A DNA stretch of 64,000 nt from assembly GCA_023212725.1 (NCBI GenBank), contig JALBYF010000009.1, positions 1 through 64,000 of the forward strand, written 5' to 3'. Below, one piece after another: positions 1 to 9,942 of this stretch. A model generated the notes under the pieces. That model was given only the letters and a program-made list of their open reading frames with translations, had not been told where the DNA came from and searched no databases. How positions within the stretch are numbered: the first letter of the stretch is position 1; each line of letters begins with the position of its first letter. A program made the position numbers and the translations under genes. Origin of the DNA: Tranzscheliella williamsii (taxonomy: Eukaryota > Basidiomycota > Ustilaginomycetes > Ustilaginales > Ustilaginaceae).

Positions 1-86
1 GGAGCTCCGTACGAGGGTATAGATGAGGATGGTGGTGATGGAGCAAGCACGCTGTGGGATGCGGGCGTGCTAGCTGATGGTGTCAT
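1..86 (-). CDS. Possible 5' end of a Ser/Pro-rich protein (partial, runs off the left edge)
   Basis: An ATG on the minus strand at 86 opens a frame that stays open to the window edge (28 codons). It encodes a peptide rich in Ser, Pro, Thr and Ala, like the disordered N-termini common in fungal regulators. It would be transcribed divergently from the Nudix gene. The frame is too short to identify a product and could be chance. No function is proposed. Confidence 0.3.
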   Translation of the reverse strand, partial: MTPSASTPASHSVLAPSPPSSSIPSYGA

Positions 87-1081
87 AGCGCGGGGCGCGA
101 GCTGCTGCTATTATTAATAGTCACGTCGAGTGTTGCGGGTCGAAGTTGTTGAGTGTTGTTTGGCGTCTAAACAAAGCTGTGCAGTTCATCGGGTATCGAA
201 CCTGCGATCCTCTGCCCGATCCGGATCCTCTTCCGCCCTCTGCAGAAAAGCAGTCACAATGTCCACGTGATGGCAGATACTCGACAGCAAATCCGGTTTT
301 CTCATCGGTTGCGACTGACTTTAAACTTTGGCACTGAATTCAGACTTCGGCACTGACTTCAGAGTCCGGCAAAGTGGTTACGAGGAAGACATGTAAATAC
401 AGTAACTGCGACCGCATGGCATTAATTGCCCGGCCATGCTTGTCTTTGTCGATTGGGGACAAGTCCCGGTCCCGGTTAGATAGCCGCTACAGCTGTCAAC
501 TCAAGATAACTTTTTCTGTCTTTCCTATGGTTTGAAGGGAGGGGTCACGAAAGTGCATTTGCGAAGCGGAGTGTCGCAAGAAAGAGCAATAATAGATGAG
601 TGAAGCTTGTAGGTGCGAGGGGTTTGCGAGACTAAGGTTCGGTCCGAGTTTGTGTGTATCGCCTTCTGTCACCGGTTTGGCAGATTGAAAGTGCTTAAGC
701 GCTGATAATAGTAATACCGGACAATAAACAGCTTGCTGGACTGATGCAGCGTTGTGGCATTCGCTAAGGTTTGACTGTGCCCTGACTCACCTCGTGCGTT
801 GAACGGCAATCGCTTTGACTTGCCACCGTCAGAAGGCAACACAATCCGACCTAAACGCAGCAGTAAGCGCCAATCAGCAGACTGGCAGAAATGAACCTCT
901 TCCGACAACCTTGGTCCGCTGCAAATGCCGCCGGGCTTTGGCGCCATCCATAGTCAAATCCTCTTCTTTTTATCGCGAGGAAGCGCGTTCGCCTAGTTCT
1001 TTACCATCATTTCTATCCCTCGTCTGGTTGTCTCCGCGTTCTCACTGCTTTGTCTGGTGTCGCCGCGGCGGTAGTTTCGAG
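87..1081. other. Intergenic region, probable divergent promoter
   Basis: No convincing coding region is visible. The reading frame of the Nudix gene extends upstream to 815, but only from a TTG, so this part is treated as leader. The GATCC-rich stretch at 200-235 superficially resembles a tRNA T-arm but does not fold as one. Confidence 0.5.
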
Positions 1082-2113
1082 ATGCTGCCAGCGCCGACAT
1101 CTTCCCGCGCTGCATCGTGCTGCTCGTGCGGCTGCCCCTGCTCATCACCTCAGCCCAATGCCGTTGTGCAACCTGCGAACGGCGACGCAGCGGCGCCAAC
1201 GTTTCAGCAAGCGTCAGTACCTCCGGCTGCCGCAGTGTCCGATGCTACGGTGATCCCAAGGGTCGGAGTAGCTGTTTTCGTCATCAACGAAAAGGGGTAC
1301 GTCTTGCTGGGCAAGCGTATAGGCAGCCACGGGTCCGGAACCCTAGCGCTGCCGGGGGGTCATCTCGACCTCCACGAGTCCTTCGCCGATTGTGCTGCTC
1401 GCGAAGTCTTTGAAGAAACCGGCCTGAATCTCCAACCTTCGGCGGCGGTCTCTTCGCCGTCTGTGCAATCGCCACTGCCCAACTCGCAGGATCCTCTGCA
1501 CCAGCATCATTTACAGCGCAAGTTCGCATCGCTCCCCTTGCAGTTTCTTGCCGCGCACAACAGCGTGCGGATGAAGGACCATGGCGAGACCGGTGCTGGC
1601 AAGCACTATGTAACCATCTTTATGAGGGCGGGAGTCCAACTTGGCCACGACCAAGAGACGGCGCATGCTCAGCTCAAGGAGGCGGACAAATGCTTGGGCT
1701 GGATGTGGGTCCCGATGTCGTATCTGCGGACCGCTGCCGATCAGCAGCTCGAAGTGCAGCGGCTGCAGCTCCGCGCCAGCAGCACGGGTCAGGCGCTGCC
1801 GGTCTCGCTGGACAAGCTGCTGGAGGCGCAGCGCTTCGCAGATGCGCTGCGCGCCGCCGAGGATCGCACCGTCCATTTCTCACGCGATCCGTCCGCCTCG
1901 TTCTACCAGTCCAGCCGCGGCCCAGTCCCGCTCAACGATAGCGGTAACGCCCACACCCTCCAGGCAAGCTCCCTCTCCGCCCTTCTCGATGACGACGAGA
2001 AGCTCGCCTGGACCCAGGCCGACGATTTCGCCCAGGGTGCGCCGCTCTTCCAACCCCTCGTCACCTTTCTCGCCGAATCTCCCTCCCTTGACCTCTTTGC
2101 CAATAGCGCCTAG
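1082..2113 (+). CDS. Nudix hydrolase, NUDT15/NUDX1-like
   Basis: Predicted 343-residue hydrolase of nucleoside diphosphates linked to another moiety, probably a nucleotide-pool or metabolite-diphosphate pyrophosphatase. The Nudix box fits the consensus fully: G-x5-E-x7-R-E-x2-EE-x-G, encoded at about 1354-1425. It is preceded by the VLLGKR and LPGGHL strands typical of the NUDT15 and plant NUDX1 branch. The start is the first ATG in frame; the upstream frame has only a TTG start. An N-terminal Ala/Cys/Pro-rich segment of about 55 residues precedes the fold. A low-complexity insertion (about residues 120-145) follows the box, and the C-terminal third is an extension with no recognised domain. 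No intron is visible. Third codon positions change from mostly G to mostly C at about 1850. The fold call is secure; the substrate cannot be read from sequence. Confidence 0.85.
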   Translation: MLPAPTSSRAASCCSCGCPCSSPQPNAVVQPANGDAAAPTFQQASVPPAAAVSDATVIPRVGVAVFVINEKGYVLLGKRIGSHGSGTLALPGGHLDLHESFADCAAREVFEETGLNLQPSAAVSSPSVQSPLPNSQDPLHQHHLQRKFASLPLQFLAAHNSVRMKDHGETGAGKHYVTIFMRAGVQLGHDQETAHAQLKEADKCLGWMWVPMSYLRTAADQQLEVQRLQLRASSTGQALPVSLDKLLEAQRFADALRAAEDRTVHFSRDPSASFYQSSRGPVPLNDSGNAHTLQASSLSALLDDDEKLAWTQADDFAQGAPLFQPLVTFLAESPSLDLFANSA

Positions 2114-5100
2114 CCCTCCCCCTACCTCGCTCCCGCATCGCACTCTCCAGCATTTACCTTACGCAATGGGCCCAGCATATACATGACAGCTTGGAAGAAT
2201 GGCAATTAGAAATGGGTTTTGACGTATGACCTTTCACATTCAAACGCGGTCATGTTGTAGGCCCGTTGTCCGTTGCTAGGCCGACCCCACCCCGGTCCGA
2301 AGACAGCACTGTGGCCTCTATTCGAGGCTAGCCAGGCCGCGAGGTTGGCACGTTTCTGTGTGATACGAGCGCACATTCGGGCATGTGCTGACAGTAGAGA
2401 CCCACTGTCGGCTGTCAGCATAAGGAAAGCGTATGCAACGGCGTGTGCTGCCGGACCACACCGCACCACTGCCGCTCAACTGAGCCGCCAAGCGCCTCGA
2501 GCAATATGTACCGCTGGCAGCGGCACCACGGCTGTCGCCTTGTCACTTTGTCCGCAGCAGCCCGTGCCGTCCATGCAGACGTCGGGCGCCGGAGTCCACA
2601 ATCTACATGGGATCGCATCCTCATCGCCATGGATCACACCAATTTAGCGCCGCCCGACTGCAGCTTCGTTGTCGTCCCGATGGCGCTATCGTTTGCTGTT
2701 ACGCTCTACCGCTTCGATATCTCGGTATGTGCAGGATGGATACAGCGAGCAAACAAAGATGAACTCGTGCACGAGCCTTCTGTTAGAGAGGGTGTATCTA
2801 AGATAGCACAACGCCCTCATACATGCGCAGATCAATGTACCACAGATCTGGATTCTTAGCCTGGAATCTGAGCGTCGTTGAAGCTAGTCGCAGCTAGTTG
2901 TACATCGATACCAGTAGGCACAGCTCAGAACAGCCACTAGGGTAAGAAGGCTGACAAAAAGCTGTGCGGCTCAGCCCAAGCTTTTACGGAGCCGCAGCAC
3001 ATCCAGCAGTCCCAGGCCGAAGCTTGTTGAAAGCTGCGCCTTTAGTCGATGAGGCTGGTTCCGAGCCGCTTTCTAGCAGTGTCTAGTTTCGCCACTGTGC
3101 CTTAGTTGAGATGAGGGCACGGTTTCTCGACAAACAAAAGCCATGGCCGCAGAAATGGAGGCCGTATCTCCCCGTGGAGTATGCGCCAGAGCTATTAAAC
3201 CTTTCGCTCGAGTGCGACAGCGGCGAATGCTCCGTTTCATGCGTGGCGGAAGCCCAAAGGTCAAGCCGTGGAGGAAGCTCAGCTTTAGTTTCCTCACGAC
3301 GAGGCGAAAGAAAAAGGCCAGTCATCGTATATAGAGGATCTAGCTTGACTGCCATTCGTTATTGGGAGAGCATACTGCAGGTATAGTACCTTAGAAATAC
3401 ACAAAGGCAAGTTGTAGGCTGGCGGCTGAGTCGACGGGGCGTTTAGTGGGAACACCTGATCGAACGGCACTATGGCTCCGTCCGTGCGGCTGATCCGCAG
3501 TTCTGTTCCAGGGTACTTACTTGCTGAGATTAGGGTGACCAAGCCAAGATCAACGCTTAAGAGGCTATGTACATAGAGTATGATCTGGTTCACAGGGCAC
3601 TGACGGCAGAAAATCTCTGGCACTAACAGGCACGCTGATGTGCTCTAGACCACGCCATCGGCTCAGCTTATCGCGCGGATCTACCGAGCCTTGTGAAGAA
3701 CGCGACTTGGCAAGTTGACAAGTCAAAGGTTCAAGCACATCGCGGCTTGCGCGCTTGCTGCAGTGATACTACTGTGGCTCGGCGGCCCACATCCATCCAC
3801 AGCCGCTCATTCTGTTCTGTACTGTATTGTATCGAAGGTCGTGGAATTCCGCTTGGCTCGTGTGCTTCGGCTGCAAACCTTCACTGACATCGCGAGAGCG
3901 GCGACGGTTCCATTGATGTAGCTGTCGACAGGTTCGGTCAGCACCGAAGCTTTCTTGACTGCATCGCAGCCAGGGTGCGGCCATCAGTGTGCAGACTAGA
4001 CTAGGCACACGCAAAAGAGTGGAAAGGCATGCAGCATCGTTGTGCAGCAGCCGCAGCAACGCACTAAGCCCACGCGTCGAACCTGTCAAACCCCTCATCA
4101 CGGCTAGGTTTTCCAGCACATCCGAGTTCTGCACCACTTAATTAGTTGCCCGACGCCCGCTTGACGTGCACGGCAATCGCGCTCCCTGTCAGAGCCCTCT
4201 TCAACTCACTCAACAGCCAGCTCAGGCTCACTCTGCCTATCAACCGCCCACAGAAGCATCTTAGCTGCTCGTATGGCATACCACAACCCAACACCGACCG
4301 CGTATTGTCCAAGTATAGTCTCTGTTTTGGGCGTTGTCTAGCCCCGTTGCTATATTGAGTCACAGAAGGACCGCAGATGAAGGCGGTCACCATCATATAA
4401 TGTCGGCGGGAACCACTCTTAGTTCGCTTCAGTACGCTTCTGGACAGCTGAATTATGTGGTTAGATTAGTTGTGGAGCGTCCATAGAGTGGCGAAAGCGC
4501 TGCCTTTCCCATGCAAACAAGTCTGCATCCTCTCGCATGCTGAGCATCCCCGCTTCCCTGGATCTCTCGGGCCCGGCCTCGCAGGTTGCACTCGCGAGAA
4601 AGCAGGACACTCTCACAAAACAGAAGCAACAGTGAAAGACACTAAGACGAGATAGTCAAAGTATTCATACCCACATCGATCCTCGTTGCTAGTCTCTACG
4701 CCTTCCACCGAGGGCGCTTCCCCTTTTCCATGTGACAGGGAACATGGAAGCCTAAAGCGTCGACAGCTTCATCCAGGCAAGGCTGAGTTTGCAAGCTGGT
4801 TACAAGGAGCACTGAGTTCGGTGCGATTGACGATCCGTTACGAGTTGCCGTGCTGCTTAGCCTAGTTCTGTTTCCCTTTGTCTGGTATGTATATGTTGCT
4901 TGATTAGCGGCCAAGTGGAATACAGGCAGAACTCATGGCCCGAACATTATAACCAATTCTCTCTGCACGATGTGTTTACCATCTTTCGTATGCCCAGACT
5001 GTCCAAGTGACGAGCGGCTATCATCTAGTGGCCCTGTTCGCACCAAATCGTGGGCATAGGCAGCTTGACGGCTTCAGAAGCTTGTGCCAAGATACGGACA

Positions 5101-5731
5101 AACAACTAAAAACAACTTGTTGTGCTGCATTGGCGTAACATGTCTTCCTGGGGCTCCCCCGCCTTGTTTGAGAGGCTCGCTCGAAAGACTAGCACTCCCT
5201 CGCCCTCTAGTACCTCAATGCCTACTTCCCCTGCGGCTTCGCACTGCTGCCTCTTCTTTATGTCGTCTTTCCCTGTCCCAAGGCTCATCACAACATCTTT
5301 CGACTAGATTTCTCCATCCTCCTTCTCGGCGCTACCTTCACGCTGCTGTGGGCGCCCTCTCCCCGCCTACTTAAGACTGCCATACTTCTCTCTCCCGCCC
5401 TATTGTGCAAACCATCCCGCAAACACCTTTCAACTTGCCTGGATCTTGGCAATCGAACCCGGTGCCGCTTGCCCTTCCACCTCCCTTCTTATCCTCACCT
5501 TCTCCACCTTTTGGTACCTTTGTTCAGGTTGGAACCCTTTGAGCCGACAAGCCGTTCCCATCCTACCAAGCCGACAGACAGTTCTCATCTTCTTGTTAAT
5601 TGGTATAACTTGCTTCTCTGCCAGGTCAGCCCTACCATCTCAACGAACCATCTGCTCCTTCCTATCAGAACCGCCAAGTATAGTTGGACTCAGCGCTGCC
5701 ACGCCGTCACTCAAGATCAAAGCGATAAACT
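2114..5731. other. Long gene-free region upstream of a C2H2 regulator
   Basis: This 3.6 kb is the longest stretch without a recognisable gene. All frames are short, overlapping and lack family motifs. The last 600 bp (about 5130-5730) is markedly pyrimidine-rich and is probably the leader of the downstream zinc-finger gene. A hidden multi-exon gene or noncoding RNA cannot be excluded. Confidence 0.5.
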
Positions 5732-8043
5732 ATGGACATCCTAGGTAAGAGCTTGGTGACCTATCGCTCTGTGTTTGTGCTTTCGGCAAGCTTGTTTCCA
5801 GCGTCCTGACAGCTGTTTTGCCTCTTTAACAATATCCACCTGGCCCCTCACTCGTCTGTCGATAGAGCTGGTGCATGAAGATCAGCGCAAGGAAAGCCGA
5901 CCTTTCGAATGCAAGCATCCCGGTTGCCCTAAAGCTTTCTCCAGGTGGGTGGCCCAATACCGCAAATCAGAGGCGATAACTTGCTGACACTGACAGAAAC
6001 GAATGGCGAAACAAATGTTCCACACTGTTGGTTGACCGATTGATGTTTCGTAGACGTTCTGATCTGGCTAGGTAAGTTGTTGAGTCGCTGGATTCGCGTC
6101 CGGTCATCAGTTATCGTCGTGATCGTACCGGACATATGAGCACGCGGCGTCCGACACCATCTCCACCAGGTCTCTTAGCCCATTACGACGAGGCTCGGGC
6201 CCAGCTAAATAGTGCGAGCGGATTTGGCACGTTTAGAGCCGGTGGACGACATGACTATGGCTGTAGCAAGTCGCCCGGCGAGGGCTGCACTTGCAATCAC
6301 AAATATCACGAAACCCATGTCCCTTTCATGTCCAACACGGCAGCCCGAATTTGGCGCGGAGCTGAATGGCCCATGTCTCGTGCCATCTCAGCAGCGGCTC
6401 CTCGCTGTTGCTACTCTCTCGACAGCTTCGTCTCTACGCCTTGCAGAAATCAGAAAGGAGCCTCCGGCACTCCTCGTCTTCTTCCCGGCTTTGCGCATTT
6501 CAGCAGGCTTGATCGGCTCAATCCAGGCCTGACACCTTACCTTCTTGTCTCTTGCTGTTCTGCCGCGGCATACGCAACTTGTTCCCTTTGTTTCTCCTTT
6601 CCTGTCTCATCCTCCACTCTTTACCTTTGCTCTTTATCTTCGGGTGCCGCTACAGGCATGCGCGAATCCACAGCCAAGAACGTCCGTTCGCCTGCAACTT
6701 TCGCGGATGCGGCAAAACCTTTATACAGCGCTCAGCACTGACTGTACACGTGCGTGTCCACACCGGCGAACGACCGCATGTCTGCGAATCATGCAGGAAA
6801 GCCTTGTAAGTTGAGCCGCCCCGTCTTTGCCTTCGCGTCCTACGCACTGCCTTCCTCATTGGCTAAAGAGTCCCGTGTTACTTCTCGCTAGTTCGGATTC
6901 AAGTTCCCTTGCGCGCCATCGCCGGATCCATACTGGCAAACGGCCGTACAAGTGTCTTGTGCTTGTGAGTAAGGCTACTTCTCGCTCGTCTCATCGCTTC
7001 GACTTTATTAGGTTAGTGTACTCTGGCTAACACGACGCTCCTGTTTTCAGAATTGTGGCAAGGCCTTTTGCCGAAAGACAACGTTGACCAAACATACCCG
7101 TCGCAACCACGCCGGCATGGAAGGCACCTATGTCGGCCACGGTGCTGGTCCTGCGGTCATTGCTAGCAACTCATGTGCCAGCGCCCGATATACTGTGCCG
7201 CCGCACGGGAGAAGCACTTTTCCACACGGACTGGAACAGCATTATATGGTCGAGCCCAAGACCGAAGATGAAGGATCAGCCCAGTTCTACGAAATGCACC
7301 ACGGCTTAGCAACAGCGCCTGCCTCTGCATCTGGAACCTCTATATCTGCCTTTTCATCGGCATCTTCTCTCTCCTCGACTCGGCTCAGTTTCGATTTTGA
7401 CGGCCGAAGGGTGGGTCCTGGATACCACTGGTATCAGCCGCCTTATGCATCGCTGGACAGCCCTCGCGGCCTAAGCGGCGGAACCCACACGAGCATTTAT
7501 GCTTCGCAAACACCGACGCCAAACTCAGCTTCGGTCGGTTTTTCTCATAGTCCCCCAGACTTTGCCCCTGCCAAGCAGCTGGACCCGAACAGTGTAGTTG
7601 GGCTTGCCATCCCTCCCGGTCCTCACCACTTCAATCAACATAGCATGACACATGCGGAACCGGGCCTAGGCCTTAGCTACTCGCACCCGTCCGGCGGGGA
7701 TACGTATCCATTCGCTGCAGAGTCAGGCGCTGCTGGATTTCAGGGCCAAGCGGTTTACACAGCAGCCGAACACAGCAGCAGCAGTCTACATCCTGAATTG
7801 TGGCAGGACTCCCAGCACTCCTCATCCATGCTGGGCGAGGTCCACGGAAACGGCATTTCTGGCACCTATTCGCACCACAACCACCAAGGATTTGCGATCT
7901 CGGATATCGCTGCTCAGAACCAGCCCATCTCACACCAAGTCGGCTGCGTTGGTCGGTTCGGCACCTACCAAATGAAGCCCGCTCCCTATACCCAAGCTAT
8001 CAGCCAGCAGGCGTCGGCTACCGATAGACCCTCTTCCAGCTAA
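5732..8043 (+). CDS. C2H2 zinc-finger transcription factor, six exons including 13-nt and 18-nt exons
   Basis: Predicted nuclear DNA-binding regulator of 441 residues. Exons reconstructed from finger continuity: 5732-5744, 5866-5944, 6054-6071, 6656-6805, 6892-6964, 7051-8043. All introns are GT-AG, and the total of 1326 nt is a whole number of codons. Four tandem C2H2 fingers occupy about residues 19-125 with TGERP-type linkers. Introns cut fingers 1, 3 and 4 internally. Exon 3 encodes only the six residues RSDLAR with its flanking split codons. The C-terminal 310 residues are Ser/His/Gly/Pro-rich with no recognised domain. The start is the only upstream ATG that splices in frame to finger 1. 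The fingers match those of the intronless gene at 18203-20659 nearly residue for residue, so the two are paralogues. Confidence is high for exons 3-6 and somewhat lower for the 13-nt first exon. Confidence 0.85.
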
Positions 8044-8543
8044 ACGCTGTGGCTCTGACGGATCTGCTGCCCCTTCCACTCTTCCGTCTCGTTCAAGGAA
8101 TCAGGACTATGGCCGTTGAAAAATCGTCGCTCGCATCGTATTACAGCTTCTTCACCGCTATCTTATTGGGTTCTCCACTGGATTCTGCCGGACATTGGGT
8201 CGTACATCGCACTTGGTAGTAACATAATATACCGGGATTTTGTTTCTTTGTTGGCGCTGTCCATACCGCGCGCAGTGCCAGTAACTTACCTTTTTGCCAA
8301 ACAGTTCGCAGAGTAAATCACGAGCTGGCGTAGATGCCTTCTGTAACTGAGCTTGGTCGCCTTGTTGAACGGCATACAATCTGTAGGATTTTCCATTGAC
8401 TGTGCTGTCAGATCGCTCGATTTGGCTCGGGTTTCGGCGTTTGTTGATGATTGTACTTTGGCACCGCATCTTTTCGCTTGCCTCTTGCTTGTTCACGGCC
8501 CTCACTACGGCAGAGCTGTTCTTACCGCTGCTCCCTCTGTGTC
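8044..8543. other. Intergenic region between the C2H2 gene and GCN3
   Basis: Holds the 3' flank of the zinc-finger gene and the promoter and leader of the eIF2B alpha gene. No coding region or clear motif was seen. Confidence 0.5.
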
Positions 8544-9783
8544 ATGGCGATGACGGCTACAACTACACCCCCGCATGGAGGGGCACATGCCGCATCTTCG
8601 GCCGCGTCGAGGTCGGCCCAACCTTCATCATCGTCCTCATCCTCGAGTCCTATCCCGCACAACAGCGGGGCGGAACCGTTCGACATTATCTCAGCGTATC
8701 ATTCTTTCCTGGCGTCAGACCCAGAACTGCCATTCCCGATTGCGGCCATCTTTGCATTGTCTGAACTGGTCTCACAATCCAGAGCCGCCACCACATCCGA
8801 GCTCATGGAGAACATCCGCTCCGCGTCGCGGCGTTTGAAATCGTCTCTCGAGAACCCGGTGCCGGCGACGGCGGGTCTGGATTTGTTCACGCGGTTCGTC
8901 GTGACCAAATCCTGGGACACGGGAGACGACTTTGAAGCGCACAAGGCGGCTCTTGCCGCCCTGGCGCGCGAGTTCGCGGCGCATACCGTACCGTCGTGTC
9001 GCGAGAAGATTAGCGAGCTCGTGCTGCCTTTTATCAAGGACGACAGCGTTATCCTCACCCATTCGTACTCACGCGTCGTCATGCAGGTGTTGAAGCACGC
9101 GGCACTGTCGCAGCGCAAAAGGATCTCGGTCTACGTGACCGAGTCGCGCCCCAACGGGCTCGGTCTGCGCACCCACTCCCAGCTGATCCAGCTCGGCATC
9201 CCCTGCACTGTCATCCTCGACTCGGCCGTCGCGTATACCATGCCCAAGGTCGACCTGGTCCTTACCGGTGCCGAGGGCGTCGTCGAGTCTGGCGGCCTCC
9301 TCAACGCGGTAGGCACCTACGGCATGGCGATGATTGCCAAGACGTGCAACAAGCCCTTCTTCGCGCTCGCCGAGAGCTTCAAGTTTCTTCGTATGTTCCC
9401 GCTCAGCCAGTACGACCTGCCCGGCCCGGCCAACGGCAAGCAGATTCTGCCCTTCCCCGAGCTCGATACGTTGCCGTCCAACGAGCAAACCTCGCCAGAT
9501 GCACGGCCAAAAGCCCAGACGCACGACCGGCAGCCCAGGCTGATGACAAGAGAGATGGAGCTGCTCAATCCGGCGGTATGTATCGCCGCCATGCTCCGTG
9601 TCGAGGCCACATCGGGCTATGCTCACCGTTTCTCCCCCTTGCTCACACACATCCACATGTCGACCGGCACAGATCGACTATACCACCCCGGATCTGGTCA
9701 CCTTCCTCTTCAGCGACGTCGGCGTACTCACGCCTTCGGGTGTCGGAGACGCACTGCTCGCCGTGTATGGTGGCGCCGACTAA
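8544..9783 (+). CDS. GCN3: Translation initiation factor eIF2B subunit alpha
   Basis: Regulatory subunit of eIF2B, the guanine-nucleotide exchange factor for eIF2 in the cytosol. It senses phosphorylated eIF2 in the general amino-acid control response. Two exons, 8544-9575 and 9673-9783, give 380 residues. The 97-bp phase-0 intron joins NPA to IDYTTPDLV, restoring the conserved C-terminal LGVLTPS-type segment. The Rossmann-like core shows the family blocks FIKDDSVILTHSYSRVV, VYVTESRPN and VDLVLTGAEGVVE. The N-terminal 45 residues are Ser-rich and low complexity, longer than in yeast. The start is the first ATG; a second lies two codons downstream. The gene converges on DRS1 with about 160 bp between stops. 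Identification is secure. Confidence 0.95.
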
Positions 9784-9942
9784 GCATACACACCGCGTTC
9801 CGTGCACATCCTTCTTCGCACGATTGTATCCATCCACGGACGCGTATCTCCATGCTCGTCGAGGCTGCTCTGCTGTGGCGGGCTGAAATTGCATGCGAAA
9901 TTGTCCAGCGAGGGGAGAATCTGACAAAGGTGGGGTGGCGAA

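Noticed and set aside
180..260. tRNA-like T-arm sequence (minus-strand GGTTCGATACC)
   Set aside because: The arms do not pair, no A-box or anticodon arm is found at the right spacing, and the upstream sequence does not form an acceptor stem.
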